From: Lewinellaceae bacterium
GTDB taxonomy: Bacteria; Bacteroidota; Bacteroidia; Chitinophagales; Saprospiraceae
NCBI GenBank assembly: GCA_020636445.1
Contig: JACJXV010000039.1
Span: 1-35,824, forward strand
Direction of reading: 5' to 3'
DNA length: 35,824 nt
In this document: in pieces, positions 25,097 through 34,635 of the stretch
Layout: every line of letters starts with the position of its first letter
How positions within the stretch are numbered: position 1 is the first letter of the stretch
Program-made: the position numbers and the translations under genes
The notes under the pieces: model-generated
Seen by the model: the letters and a program-made list of their open reading frames with translations, nothing else
The model's database searches: none
What the model was told of the DNA's origin: nothing

Positions 25097-27382
25097 TTAT
25101 TCATTACTCATCGAATAGGGTTGATCAGCTTTAGCTGTGCCTCGCTGGTAATTGGGTTGTACCCCCATTTGCAGCCTTAACTCACCGCCGCGTAGTATAG
25201 TTTCATGCGAAAGCCAATTGGCGGTCCAGGATTTACCATTTAACCGGGCTTGCTGGATATAAACATTATTGGGGCTGTTATCCACTGCCCGGACGGTAAA
25301 GTGCTTACCGTTTTCCAGATGAAGGGTAACACTGTCGAATAGCGGGGAGCCTAGTACGTATTGGCCACTTCCCGGACAAACGGGATAAAACCCTAATGCC
25401 GAAAAAACAAACCACGCTGAAGTCTGGCCATTATCTTCATCCCCGCAAAGCCCGTCAGGAGTGGGGGTATACAGGGTGCGCATCACCTCCCGCAGGCGTG
25501 TCTGGGCTTTCCAGGGAGTGCCGGCATAGTTGTACAGATAAATGGCGTGCTGGATGGGTTGGTTACCATGGGCATACTGCCCCATCCCGGCAATTTGCAT
25601 TTCCGTGATTTCGTGAATAGGAAAACCATAATAAGAACAATCATAGGTAGGCGGCGAGGTAAAAACAGCATCCAGTTTATCCACAAATGCCTCTTTCCCT
25701 CCCATGAGGTTGATCAATCCCTGGGGATCATGAAAAACCGACCAGGTATAATGCCATGAAGAGCCTTCGGTAAAGGCATCTCCCCACTTATCAGGGCGAA
25801 ATGGTGATTGAAAAGTCCCATCTTCATTTTTGCCCCGCATAAACCTGGTTTCCGGGTCATAGAGTAGTTGGTAGTTTCGGGCCCGTTGCGCCAGTAAATC
25901 CACTTCGGCTTGGGGTCTTCCTAAGGCTTGTGCCAGTTTCCAAATGGTGAAATCTGCATAACTATATTCCAAGGTTCGGGCAGCATTTTCCCTAATTCCC
26001 ACATTGTAAGGAATGTACCCCAGGCTGTTGTAGTATTCCACCCCATATCGCCCCACGGAAGATAAGGGGCCTTCTTCCTGTGTATTTTTCCAAATGGCTT
26101 CGTAAAGTACATCAATAGGAAAATTTTGAATTCCCTTGAGATAAGCATCCGCAATAATGGCGGCAGAATTGGACCCGATCATGCAATCACGATGGCCTGG
26201 GCTGGCCCACTCCGGCAACCAACCACTTTCCCGGTAGGCATTGGCCAATCCTTCCATGATTCGGGCATCCAACTCCCTATACATGACGGTAAAGAAGGGG
26301 AAAACAGCCCGGAATGTATCCCAAAACCCATTATCGGTAAACATATACCCCGGTAACACTTCTCCATTGTAAGGGCTATAATGCATAACTTTACCAGCAG
26401 CATCATATTCATAAAAGCTGCGGGGAAAAAGTAACAGGCGGTACAATGCTGTATAAAAATTAATCCGGTCGGCTTCGCTGCCTCCCGTAACCGCCAGACG
26501 CCCCAGCTCCCGCTCCCAGATGGCCCGTGCTTTGGCCCGGGTGGTATTAAAATCGTCACCGCCAATTTCCCGGGCCAGATTCAACTCCGCTTGCTCCCAG
26601 GAAATAAAGGAAGAAGCTATCCGAACATTTACGGGCTGTCCTCTTTGAGTCGTTAGATGCAACACTGCACCGGTATGATTTCCTTCCTGGCTCAATTTTC
26701 CGGCGAATAAGGTGCTGTCTTGCCAGGTATCTACAGCCTTTATAGGTTGATCCAGATACAGGACGAAGTAATTGCGAAAATTACCAGGTACTCCCCCACT
26801 ATTATTGGAGGCATAGCCCCGTACTTTACCTTGTTCCGGAAAAACTTCAATAAACGAGCCCTTATCAAATGCATCTACCAATAAATAGGCATCATCGGTA
26901 GTCGGGTATTGAAACCGGAATTGTGCCGCCCGTTCGGTGGGAGTAATCTCCGTCCAGACATCATAATCCGACAGATACACCTGGTAATAATCAGGTCGGG
27001 CTGTCTCTCGCTTGTGCGAAAACCAGCTCCCCCGGTTTTTACCCGCAAACAGTAAAGTATCGGTGATTGGCATCAAAGAAAAAGCACCATAGTCATTAAT
27101 CCAGGGTGAAGGTTGATGGGTCTGTTTAAATCCCTGGATTTTATATGCATCGTAGGTATATCCCCAGCCATCGCCCATGGGGCCCGTCTGTGGAGTCCAA
27201 AAATTCATCCCCCATGGCAAAGCAATAGCCGGATAAGTGTTGCCATTGGAAAGCTTAAATTCTGAATCAGTTCCAATCAATGGGTTTACATAATCCAATG
27301 GACTGCGGGCCGACTGCCCCTTTACAGGGTTTTGGATCCAGCAAAGTGCTCCTACCAGCATGATCTGCTTCCAGCTTTTCAT
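25097..27382 (-). CDS. Glycoside hydrolase family 92 alpha-mannosidase, exported
   Basis: GH92 enzymes are calcium-dependent inverting exo-alpha-mannosidases that trim N-glycans or mannans. The 761-residue protein has a signal peptide (ending about VKGQS), then the N-terminal beta-sandwich opening with VNPLIGTDSEF and GNTYPAIALPWGMNFWTPQTG, and the large (alpha/alpha)6 barrel. Family signatures include GFKQTHQPSPWINDYGAFS, the DNGFWDTFRAVFPF segment, HGNQPIQHAIYLYNYAG and GLCGDEDNGQTSAWFVFSALGFYPV at about 644-668, which carries catalytic and calcium-binding acids. The lipoprotein and aldolase genes lie upstream in the same run, with gaps of 41 and 25 bp. Linkage specificity cannot be told from sequence. 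Confidence 0.93.
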   Translation of the reverse strand: MKSWKQIMLVGALCWIQNPVKGQSARSPLDYVNPLIGTDSEFKLSNGNTYPAIALPWGMNFWTPQTGPMGDGWGYTYDAYKIQGFKQTHQPSPWINDYGAFSLMPITDTLLFAGKNRGSWFSHKRETARPDYYQVYLSDYDVWTEITPTERAAQFRFQYPTTDDAYLLVDAFDKGSFIEVFPEQGKVRGYASNNSGGVPGNFRNYFVLYLDQPIKAVDTWQDSTLFAGKLSQEGNHTGAVLHLTTQRGQPVNVRIASSFISWEQAELNLAREIGGDDFNTTRAKARAIWERELGRLAVTGGSEADRINFYTALYRLLLFPRSFYEYDAAGKVMHYSPYNGEVLPGYMFTDNGFWDTFRAVFPFFTVMYRELDARIMEGLANAYRESGWLPEWASPGHRDCMIGSNSAAIIADAYLKGIQNFPIDVLYEAIWKNTQEEGPLSSVGRYGVEYYNSLGYIPYNVGIRENAARTLEYSYADFTIWKLAQALGRPQAEVDLLAQRARNYQLLYDPETRFMRGKNEDGTFQSPFRPDKWGDAFTEGSSWHYTWSVFHDPQGLINLMGGKEAFVDKLDAVFTSPPTYDCSYYGFPIHEITEMQIAGMGQYAHGNQPIQHAIYLYNYAGTPWKAQTRLREVMRTLYTPTPDGLCGDEDNGQTSAWFVFSALGFYPVCPGSGQYVLGSPLFDSVTLHLENGKHFTVRAVDNSPNNVYIQQARLNGKSWTANWLSHETILRGGELRLQMGVQPNYQRGTAKADQPYSMSNE

Positions 27383-27423
27383 AGTTGCTTTTCGGTTTCC
27401 CCTTGAAAAATCAATATAACCAT

Positions 27424-28077
27424 CTACAGCCTAACCTCCATAATAACGACCCGGATCGGCAAGTCCTTTAGGAGTGGATTATCAGAGCTTATCTCCTGGT
27501 CACCCAGTAAAGTATCCGGAAACTCACCTTCACCCGCATCCAGCGTAATCATCAGGTCACTCGAGATAGCGCCATCGTTCCAGTTGGTTACCGCTCCACC
27601 GTAATCCCAGCCAAAACCATAAAATAAAAACGGCTTGCCATTTATCGCCTGTAATTCGGCCATAGTGGTACCCAAGGTGATTCCCTGATCTGTTTTCCAT
27701 TGCGTATCTGCCCGGGATATCCGGATAAAAGCCGGTTTATCCATGGCCACCGTAGTGTCATAAACAACCTCCAATTCACTCGGTGTATCGGGAAAGATGA
27801 TGTAGCCCGGCATCTCATACCCCTCCGCAATATAAATGGGCTGTTTTTTGATATTTTCAGCGCCAAAAGTCTGAATCAAATCATTCTCACGGGCTGCTGA
27901 TGCAGCCAAGGGACCTACCCGTTGTCCAGGGACAATAATAAAATCATTAGTTGGGCGCGGAGTCGTTCCTGTTTCGTGTGTCCCCTCCCGGGAAGTGCAA
28001 CTTGAAGAAAGTAAAACGATTAGCAGTCCAAAAGTCAGCGTAAAATTCAACCAGTATCCTGGCAATGTCTTCTTCAT
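27424..28077 (-). CDS. Predicted lipoprotein of unknown function
   Basis: The 217-residue protein has a lipoprotein signal, with a hydrophobic core FGLLIVLL and the lipobox LSSSC, so Cys27 is the likely lipidated residue. The mature part starts with a low-complexity linker (TSREGTHETGTTPRPT) and then has two similar-looking halves: VGPLAASAARENDLIQTFGAENI and ITLGTTMAELQAINGKPF. Both follow the G-x-(L/T)-x(4)-E-L/D-x-I pattern seen in small repeat domains of exported proteins of unknown role. It is located in the outer or inner membrane facing the periplasm or outside. It lies between the aldolase and GH92 genes with short gaps, so it is probably in the same transcript. No domain name can be assigned. 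Confidence 0.7.
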   Translation of the reverse strand: MKKTLPGYWLNFTLTFGLLIVLLSSSCTSREGTHETGTTPRPTNDFIIVPGQRVGPLAASAARENDLIQTFGAENIKKQPIYIAEGYEMPGYIIFPDTPSELEVVYDTTVAMDKPAFIRISRADTQWKTDQGITLGTTMAELQAINGKPFLFYGFGWDYGGAVTNWNDGAISSDLMITLDAGEGEFPDTLLGDQEISSDNPLLKDLPIRVVIMEVRL

Positions 28078-28102
28078 CTGTTCTGTAGTTTTTGTGTTTT
28101 AG

Positions 28103-28867
28103 CTAATGTTTTTGACGGAAAGTTGCAGCCCCTTCGACGACACCAGCCTGTAAAAACTGCTGGTCGGTGCCAAAACACACCAAATCAAAGCCCCAATCCA
28201 TCAATTCCGTTACAAATGCTGCCTTCCCGGTAAAGATTCCGGTGCGTAAATCGTGACTTTGTGCAACCGTTCGTACCGCTTCAATGGCCTCCCGCAGCGG
28301 GGGATAATGAATATCTGCTAATCGTTCCAGGCCCAGGCTGATACTCAAATCATAAGGTCCTATAAACAAGCCGTCGAGCCCGGGAACTGCCGCTATCTCA
28401 GCCACCTGGCGCAGGGCTTCCCGCGTTTCGATCATGGCAAAGGTAAGCACCCGGCGGTTAGCCGTTTCCCGGTAATCCTGGTCACTCCGCAACTGTGCAC
28501 GCATCGGCCCAAAACTGCGAATTCCCTCCGGTGGATACCGACAAGCCTTTACAAATGCTGCAGTTTCGGCGGCGGTTTCCAAACTCGGGCAAATAAGCCC
28601 TTCTGCGCCGGCATCCAACATTTGCATGATATGGGATGGGTCATTCCATCGCAGCCTTACCAGAGCGGTTTTATCACTTGTACTGATCGCCTGTAGCATA
28701 GCCAGGGCAGAAGTATAGTCCAGTAACCCATGTTGCATATCCAGGGTAAGCGAATCCCAGTCCTGCCGACTCATTACCTCAGTCACCCAGGCGTGAGGTA
28801 TACATAAAAAGGAGTTGGTGGCCGTTTTGCCAGCCTCCCATTGCCGAAACAAGCGCGTATTGAACAT
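28103..28867 (-). CDS. HpcH/HpaI-family aldolase
   Basis: Class II pyruvate aldolases of this family cleave 4-hydroxy-2-oxo acids (for example 2-keto-3-deoxyglucarate or 4-hydroxy-2-oxoheptanedioate) to pyruvate and an aldehyde. The 254-residue TIM barrel shows LDMQHG with catalytic H46, R71 in VRLRW, the divalent-metal ligands E147 (FAMIETREAL) and D173 (GPYDLS), and DAGAEGLICPSLE. The DMQHG form, with MQ in place of GE, is one found in a subgroup of the family. No signal peptide is seen, so it is cytoplasmic. It lies 25 bp before the lipoprotein and upstream of GH92, an unusual neighbour pairing that may link mannan or uronic-acid breakdown to central metabolism. Substrate is unknown. Confidence 0.87.
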   Translation of the reverse strand: MFNTRLFRQWEAGKTATNSFLCIPHAWVTEVMSRQDWDSLTLDMQHGLLDYTSALAMLQAISTSDKTALVRLRWNDPSHIMQMLDAGAEGLICPSLETAAETAAFVKACRYPPEGIRSFGPMRAQLRSDQDYRETANRRVLTFAMIETREALRQVAEIAAVPGLDGLFIGPYDLSISLGLERLADIHYPPLREAIEAVRTVAQSHDLRTGIFTGKAAFVTELMDWGFDLVCFGTDQQFLQAGVVEGAATFRQKH

Positions 28868-28969
28868 GAAACCAATTTTTCCAAGTGATCAATTGAACAA
28901 GGAAAATAATCATTTCCCGCCAGCGGGTCTTGTTTTCCCAAAAAAAGTACATGCAAGAAGCAATTCCTT

Positions 28970-30817
28970 TTACTCCTCAACAATCACGATGCGTTTCCCT
29001 AATGCTTGCTGGCCGGCGAATAGGCGCAAAAAGTAAGCACCATTGGCACGGACTGGCAATTCCAGGGGTAGATTATAATGGCCGGCCGGTTGTTCTTCAC
29101 GAAGCTGCCATACTATCCTACCCTGAGCATCCAGCAATACCAAGTAAACGAAGCCGGATTGCTGTAAATCGTAGCTGACCCAACATTGCGCCGTTGCCGG
29201 ATTCGGAAATACAGATAATCGGCCTATGACCGGGTTGTTTTCTGTCACCGGCGTAACTGCTCCGCATTGGTATATTGCTTCCCAACCAGACCCTGACTGG
29301 GAAGCATTTGACCGAAAAACCAGGGTAAGGTGGTTATCACTGGAGGTTATTGATTCGGGGTCATGGGCCCCGGTATAACGCCTGAGAAGCAGTTCTTCAG
29401 CAGGCCTGTTGCCATTGTAAATCCAAAGGGTATCACCAGTTCCCAGATTGAGCGTATTGAATTGTAAAACCACCTGGTTGTTCGCTGGCGTAGTAATGGT
29501 TTGTGTGAAAAACTCATTGGCATAATAATTCCCCAATGGCCCGCCGCCATCGTAAAGGGTATCAATACAGGGGGTCATAGCACAGGTAGTCAGGTTATTG
29601 AGCAGGGCTTCCCAATAGTCCGGATATCCTGCATCATACCCTAAAGCCCAAATGCCAATGCCGGCTAAGCCCCGCTGCCGGACCAATCCCAAGCGCTTTT
29701 CCAGGGTTGCCGGGGAATTGATAAAACATTGCCGCCAATTATCACCCGACTGGAAACTGTAGTAGGTTGACATACTGCCCAGGTCCCGTCGTGAATCCCG
29801 GTAGGTTTCCGGGTGATCCCGCACATACCGATAGGTGCGGGCTGTCTGAAAATTCTTCGTTGTCGTTGCCGGTATGGTTGGCCCTTGCGTTTCCCATTCT
29901 CTTCCATAGTAGGGTAATCCCAGTAATAGCTTTCCGGCAGGTATTCCAACCTGGCGGTAATAGGTAACCGAGCGCGATAAATTATAATTATAGCTTTCCT
30001 GAAACCGGTACAAGGGGTCGGTAGGTCCGGCCTGGGTACTACCACTCCAGTAATAATCATATCCCATCAGGATGAACAGATCAACATAATTTTCCAACTC
30101 CGTAACTTCAAAAACAGCACTCCAATCCACTGCCGGGATGGCCATGGACAATTGAAACCCTGGAATCACCGGCCGCATTTTCTGGTTTAGTTCACGGATA
30201 AAAGCCGTGAAGTTGGCTCGTTCCGCCACGGGAATGGCTTCAAAATCGATATTAATACCCTGCGCCCCGCGTTGTTGTAGCAAGGCAATCAGGTTGTCGA
30301 TAAGGGTTTGCCGGGCTTGTGCACTGCGCAAAAAGATACCATGGTTCGCAAAGAGCGTAACACATAAACTCACCCGTACCCCCTGCGATAATGCCTCGGA
30401 AACTACGGCCGCCGTTGTCCAGTTATTCGTTGTCCGTGCCTGACCGGAGACAGGATCTAGCTCGTAAGAAAAGTAGGATAAGTCGGATAACAATCCCCAG
30501 TCATAATGTTGTTCCAGGCCGTTACTCCAGTAGGGGTGCCAACCAAAAACTAGTTGGGTTAACTGGCAATCGTTTGTCTTTTTTACTGGTGTGGCTGTAA
30601 CTCGCTTATTTATCGCCTCCCACTCGCTTGGTAATATACCTAATTGATGAAAGTGTTCCTGTTCTTCCTGATGAATGGAGGTTGGGATAAAAGCAGGCTG
30701 TTGCCCAAATCCCAAAACGAGCAGGCTGGTGGCTAATAAAAGGCAAACTGGTAAAATCGACTTCCAAAATTGCATAGGGGGAGGTGTTTTTAGGGAAACG
30801 CCAGGAAGATTAATCAT
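28970..30817 (-). CDS. Secreted GH18 glycosidase with CUB and T9SS sorting domains
   Basis: The frame opens at 30865, but ATG at 30817 follows an A-rich leader and gives a better signal peptide (15-residue tail, then QFWKSILPVCLLLATSLLVLG); ATG 30775 is another candidate. GH18 enzymes include chitinases and related peptidoglycan or glycan hydrolases. The barrel begins with LVFGWHPYWSNGLEQHYDW; the active site is QGINIDFEAIP, with E193 as acid/base and D191 (numbering from this start). The first two Asp positions of the DxxDxDxE motif are replaced by Gln and Asn, as in some lytic GH18 proteins. GYDYYWSGS and LGLPYYGREW support the family. A CUB domain (about 430-515) and a type A T9SS C-terminal sorting domain (about 535-615) follow, so it is secreted to the surface. 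Confidence 0.88.
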   Translation of the reverse strand: MINLPGVSLKTPPPMQFWKSILPVCLLLATSLLVLGFGQQPAFIPTSIHQEEQEHFHQLGILPSEWEAINKRVTATPVKKTNDCQLTQLVFGWHPYWSNGLEQHYDWGLLSDLSYFSYELDPVSGQARTTNNWTTAAVVSEALSQGVRVSLCVTLFANHGIFLRSAQARQTLIDNLIALLQQRGAQGINIDFEAIPVAERANFTAFIRELNQKMRPVIPGFQLSMAIPAVDWSAVFEVTELENYVDLFILMGYDYYWSGSTQAGPTDPLYRFQESYNYNLSRSVTYYRQVGIPAGKLLLGLPYYGREWETQGPTIPATTTKNFQTARTYRYVRDHPETYRDSRRDLGSMSTYYSFQSGDNWRQCFINSPATLEKRLGLVRQRGLAGIGIWALGYDAGYPDYWEALLNNLTTCAMTPCIDTLYDGGGPLGNYYANEFFTQTITTPANNQVVLQFNTLNLGTGDTLWIYNGNRPAEELLLRRYTGAHDPESITSSDNHLTLVFRSNASQSGSGWEAIYQCGAVTPVTENNPVIGRLSVFPNPATAQCWVSYDLQQSGFVYLVLLDAQGRIVWQLREEQPAGHYNLPLELPVRANGAYFLRLFAGQQALGKRIVIVEE

Positions 30818-31084
30818 GGTATTTTCATTTTTGCGGTAAACTGTTTCCGCACCTATAAAAATCACCTTTTATGCTGAAAAGGATCATTCCCGGTTGATGA
30901 TAATTGAAGGATATTGAAATGAATCGGGTCCCATTCCTGGTACGAAGTGATTTGGGAAGATAATAGTGCCGCCGGTGCTGCTCACGACAATACAACGCAG
31001 CCTCGGGTAAGGATTGTAAGTCTGGAATTTGCAAATTATTTCGGGAGGGAATAGGTTCTTAATTTTTCAGTAAAACCCACGAGT

Positions 31085-31420
31085 ATGTATCTGTACGTAG
31101 AAATGTGGAAACCACGATCCAGCTGGAGTACGGTTCCTACCGAACAGCGTAAAGAATTCCTGAGCCAGTTGGTTCATGGCGTGGAACGCATGCAAAAACT
31201 AGAGGTAGAGCTAGTTGGCTTCACCCTGGGCGAGGAAGCACAACATAACCCGCTGGACTATCAATATATGGTAGTCTGGAAAATGCCAAATAAGGGCCAT
31301 ATCCATATGCTGGAGAAAGCCGTTCGGGCAGAAGGCTGGGATAATTTTTTTACCATTTCCCATGCCTGTGGCAAAATAACTCCCGTCAAGGAGTTAATCA
31401 CCGATATGGTAAAGGCGTGA
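31085..31420 (+). CDS. Small protein of unknown function, about 111 residues
   Basis: The 111-residue protein has no signal peptide or membrane helix. It begins MYLYVEMWKPRSSW and contains LVGFTLGEEAQHNPLDY and YMVVWKMPNKGHIHMLEKAV, a pattern like small Bacteroidota proteins of the DUF6616 type, but this assignment is from memory and uncertain. The alternation of beta strands and helices suggests a ferredoxin-like, possibly dimeric, alpha/beta fold. It lies between the GH18 gene and the GH13 gene, transcribed oppositely to both. Coding is plausible because the start, normal length and family-like texture agree. Confidence 0.65.
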   Translation: MYLYVEMWKPRSSWSTVPTEQRKEFLSQLVHGVERMQKLEVELVGFTLGEEAQHNPLDYQYMVVWKMPNKGHIHMLEKAVRAEGWDNFFTISHACGKITPVKELITDMVKA

Positions 31421-31438
31421 GCAGGTTAGCGCTAACCC

Positions 31439-34273
31439 CTATTGCCTCACAAAAGGTATCGTAAGGACAGCCCCTTGCACCACCATTCTCAAAGAATACC
31501 AACCGGCGGAAAGATTCTCCTCCAACGGTTGTTGGTAGTAGCCTGCCCCCTGCCGTTGTGACGGCCAGAGTTTAACAACCCGCCCCAGATTATCTACGAT
31601 ACTAAGTTGCACCTCAGCACTTTCTGGAAGTTGATAAGCAATTACTTGCGGGCCCATCGCCGGATTCGGAGAAACCTCAAGTTGGTGGCGGGCCAGCAAT
31701 ACCTCGCGGGTATTGGTAACCAGATAGCCTCCTGCCGGAGGAGGTAAGCGCTTGGAGGTATACAGCCGGTATTCGCCTGCCGCCAGATTCAATGTCTGGG
31801 ACGTGGCAATCACCGTTATACTATCCCCGGTAAAGTATTCATACCAGATCCCTGTCTGTGGAAAGTTGTAAATAGCAGCACTGGCAGCCAGCCCGGCATT
31901 GGCTAAAGCAACCACCTGGAACTCGGAATGCCGCAAAGTCAATTGCTTTCGGGATATGCTTCCAAGGTCAGTGGTAAAATCAGATGTATGAAATACGTCG
32001 TAGGTATTGCGCAGGTCGATTAAGGCTTGGGTTACCCGGAATAATCGCTCGCGGTTGGGGTTTTGTAAATAATCCCACCGGATAGGCTTCGGGGAAAGAC
32101 GGCAATCGCGTACTACGCCATCTTCGCAGGTGTTGATCGAGTAATCATAGCCTAACTCGCCAAATTGCCAGAGCATTTTGGGGCCTGGTGCCAGGTAAAA
32201 GAACATACTGAGCAATTCAATCCGTTCCAATGCAGTAGGTAACGAGCGAACGTTATAACTGCCACTTGAAAGCCCTTCTTTTAACGCCCGATACATCAGT
32301 CGTTCTTCATCGTGGCTTTCCATGTAAGCGATCTGCCCGGGTTTGGTCCAGCCCCGGTTGCGGTAATCCAATTCATTCAGACTGTTAGCTGTTCCCTTGG
32401 CGGCATTGGAAAAAGAACCATTCATGTTACGCCACACCAGCATACCGTAATTAATCAATTCGGTTTCTTCGGTATTGTCGGCAAAATGTTCCAGGATTAC
32501 GTAGGCATCAGGATCAGTCGCCCAGATGGCATCTGCATAATCTTTCCAAATGGCTACCCGGCTGGCATCATACTGTCCCCACAAACCAACATTACCCAAG
32601 GTGTTTTTCTGCGTAAACCCTTTGGAAAGGTCAAAACGGAAGCCATCAATCCGAAACTCTTGTAGCCAGTATTTGAGAACTTGCTTCATCCAGGCTTTCG
32701 TTTGGGGGCTCTCATGGTTAAAATCATAGCCAACATTGAAATCGTGACGAGCGGTTGGATTAAGCCAGGGATTGTTGGCGCTTGGACGAAAATTAGCATC
32801 ATCCCAAAATAATTGACACAAGGGGCTCTGACTGAACGCATGGTTAAAAACAGCGTCCAGCACGACGGCAATCCCCCGGGCATGACAAGCATCTACTACA
32901 GCTTTAAACTGCGCCGGAGTGCCGTAGTATTTATCCAATGCCATATGATAAGAGGGATTATAACCCCAGGAAATATTCCCTTCAAACTCATTCACCGGCA
33001 TCAATTCCAGTACATTAACACCTAGTGCCTGCAGGTAGTCCAGCGTATCCAGCAGCGTCTGATAATCATGCGTAGCCAGGAAATCGCGCATCAATAATTC
33101 ATAAACCACCAGTTTTTCTTTGGCGGGTGCTTGAAAGTTAGTCGTCTGCCATTCGTAAGCGAACAATTCTGGTGCAACAACGCTGACAATGCCCTCCGTT
33201 TTTCCAACAGGATAAGCAGGAAGTCCCGGGAAAGTTGCCGGGGTAATAAACCGATCTTCGGCGGGGTCCAAAACCAGGGTGCTGTAGGGATCTCCGAAAC
33301 GTCGTTTCCCGTCAACCAGATATTGGAAGCGCAGCGGAGTTCCTGGGGCTGGAGCAGGCAGCTCTAACCATTGGAATGTACCATCCAAACTCGTAATCAT
33401 CTGATAATCGGTTGATAAACCCCAATTATTGAAATCGCCCAGAACGAATATTGCCCCTTTGCCCGGTGCATTTAAAGAAAGCCTGATTTTTCCATCAGGA
33501 AGTACATTAATTCCAGGCTGTGTACCCGCCGGAGGGTCCTGCCGGGCCAGGGTTACCGGAACGACATACTGAAACCGCAGGGTATCTGCCGTACCACTGC
33601 CGGTAAGGGCCCGTAACTCTATTTGATGGCCTCCCGGATCACCAGCATTGATCAGGTGCGTCAGTCGCGTACCGGATGTCTCAGCCAATTTAATGCCGTT
33701 ATCCCAAAGACTTAATGCGGCATTCTCAGAAACCACTCCCTCTACCGGCAGGACCGCACCCTTTGACAACACCAGCGTTGCGCCGGCTGTGGGATTAATT
33801 AACCGCATGGCTAATCCCGGGTTATTGAAAATATCGTAAAAGATATCTTTGCCTCCGGTATCTTTTCCTTCACGGCTACCCGTAGCATTACGAAATACCA
33901 TAGCTAACTTGAGTGCCATCTCTTCCGCTGGTATTTTATAATACTGGCGAATGCTCGGAGAAATTTCATACTTGTAAACATTCGGCCGGCCAGCAACCGG
34001 CTCCATCGCCCAGGCGGCATTAGCCACCCCCCAGGAAGTTGGTACGTATTTCCAGTCGCTGTTACTCGTGGATTTATCCGTAATAACTCCTGTATGGATA
34101 TACACCGTGCATCCACAATCTTTCAATCCCGCAGTACCTTTGGTGGCGTCAAAATAGATGGTTACCGGTTGGTCCGGCCTGGGGAAATAGGGTTCTGTCC
34201 AAACAATTTCCTGGGCAGAAAGCGGCCCGAAAAGAATTACCCATAGGAAGAGAAATGTATGCTTTTTCATCAT
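31439..34273 (-). CDS. Secreted GH13 alpha-amylase-type enzyme with T9SS sorting domain
   Basis: The 944-residue protein has a signal peptide (1-20). An N-terminal beta domain (about 22-150) with WTEPYFPRPDQPVTIYFDA may bind carbohydrate or be a DUF4961-like domain. A second Ig-like domain and a CBM48/isoamylase-type domain (about 255-340) with FVLGDFNNWG follow. The GH13 TIM barrel (about 385-740) has region I DAVFNH (473-478), region II GFRFDLSKGF with nucleophile D548, region III ILEHFAD with E595 and region IV ESHDEE with H654 and D655, so the catalytic triad is complete. A type A T9SS C-terminal domain ends it (from about VSPNPAMGPQ). It acts outside the cell on alpha-glucans; exact specificity is unknown. 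No SusC/SusD genes are nearby. Confidence 0.92.
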   Translation of the reverse strand: MMKKHTFLFLWVILFGPLSAQEIVWTEPYFPRPDQPVTIYFDATKGTAGLKDCGCTVYIHTGVITDKSTSNSDWKYVPTSWGVANAAWAMEPVAGRPNVYKYEISPSIRQYYKIPAEEMALKLAMVFRNATGSREGKDTGGKDIFYDIFNNPGLAMRLINPTAGATLVLSKGAVLPVEGVVSENAALSLWDNGIKLAETSGTRLTHLINAGDPGGHQIELRALTGSGTADTLRFQYVVPVTLARQDPPAGTQPGINVLPDGKIRLSLNAPGKGAIFVLGDFNNWGLSTDYQMITSLDGTFQWLELPAPAPGTPLRFQYLVDGKRRFGDPYSTLVLDPAEDRFITPATFPGLPAYPVGKTEGIVSVVAPELFAYEWQTTNFQAPAKEKLVVYELLMRDFLATHDYQTLLDTLDYLQALGVNVLELMPVNEFEGNISWGYNPSYHMALDKYYGTPAQFKAVVDACHARGIAVVLDAVFNHAFSQSPLCQLFWDDANFRPSANNPWLNPTARHDFNVGYDFNHESPQTKAWMKQVLKYWLQEFRIDGFRFDLSKGFTQKNTLGNVGLWGQYDASRVAIWKDYADAIWATDPDAYVILEHFADNTEETELINYGMLVWRNMNGSFSNAAKGTANSLNELDYRNRGWTKPGQIAYMESHDEERLMYRALKEGLSSGSYNVRSLPTALERIELLSMFFYLAPGPKMLWQFGELGYDYSINTCEDGVVRDCRLSPKPIRWDYLQNPNRERLFRVTQALIDLRNTYDVFHTSDFTTDLGSISRKQLTLRHSEFQVVALANAGLAASAAIYNFPQTGIWYEYFTGDSITVIATSQTLNLAAGEYRLYTSKRLPPPAGGYLVTNTREVLLARHQLEVSPNPAMGPQVIAYQLPESAEVQLSIVDNLGRVVKLWPSQRQGAGYYQQPLEENLSAGWYSLRMVVQGAVLTIPFVRQ

Positions 34274-34635
34274 GGTGGTGCACTATTTATTTTACAACTC
34301 GAGGAATTTAGTTCTTAAACAGCCATCATCAAGCGGCAGCCGTCTGGCAAAAGGACCGAAAACAAGCTTGATCATCCTGGCAATTCTATCCGGTCTAAAT
34401 ATAAATAGATTCTGGCGTTTCAACAGTGGTGGTTTTGCCTTATTCCAGACAATGCTGCTCGTATCGCAACATGGGGTACTTTGACCTGGGTGGAGCGCTG
34501 GAGATGCAAAATCAGTAATGAGCCCCTTCGAAACTTTCTCTTATAGGCTGCGCCTTATCCTATTTACCCCAACTTACATTAATTAAACCCCTACTACCCT
34601 ATCAAGTTCTTGGCAGAAACCACTAGTTTGTGCCC
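34274..34635. other. Intergenic region between GH13 and RlmI-like genes
   Basis: This 362-bp divergent region should contain promoters for both genes. I see no exact TAnnTTTG box. A short imperfect hairpin AGGC-TGC-GCCT (34543-34553) is present in an AT-rich context. Nothing else was found. Confidence 0.5.
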
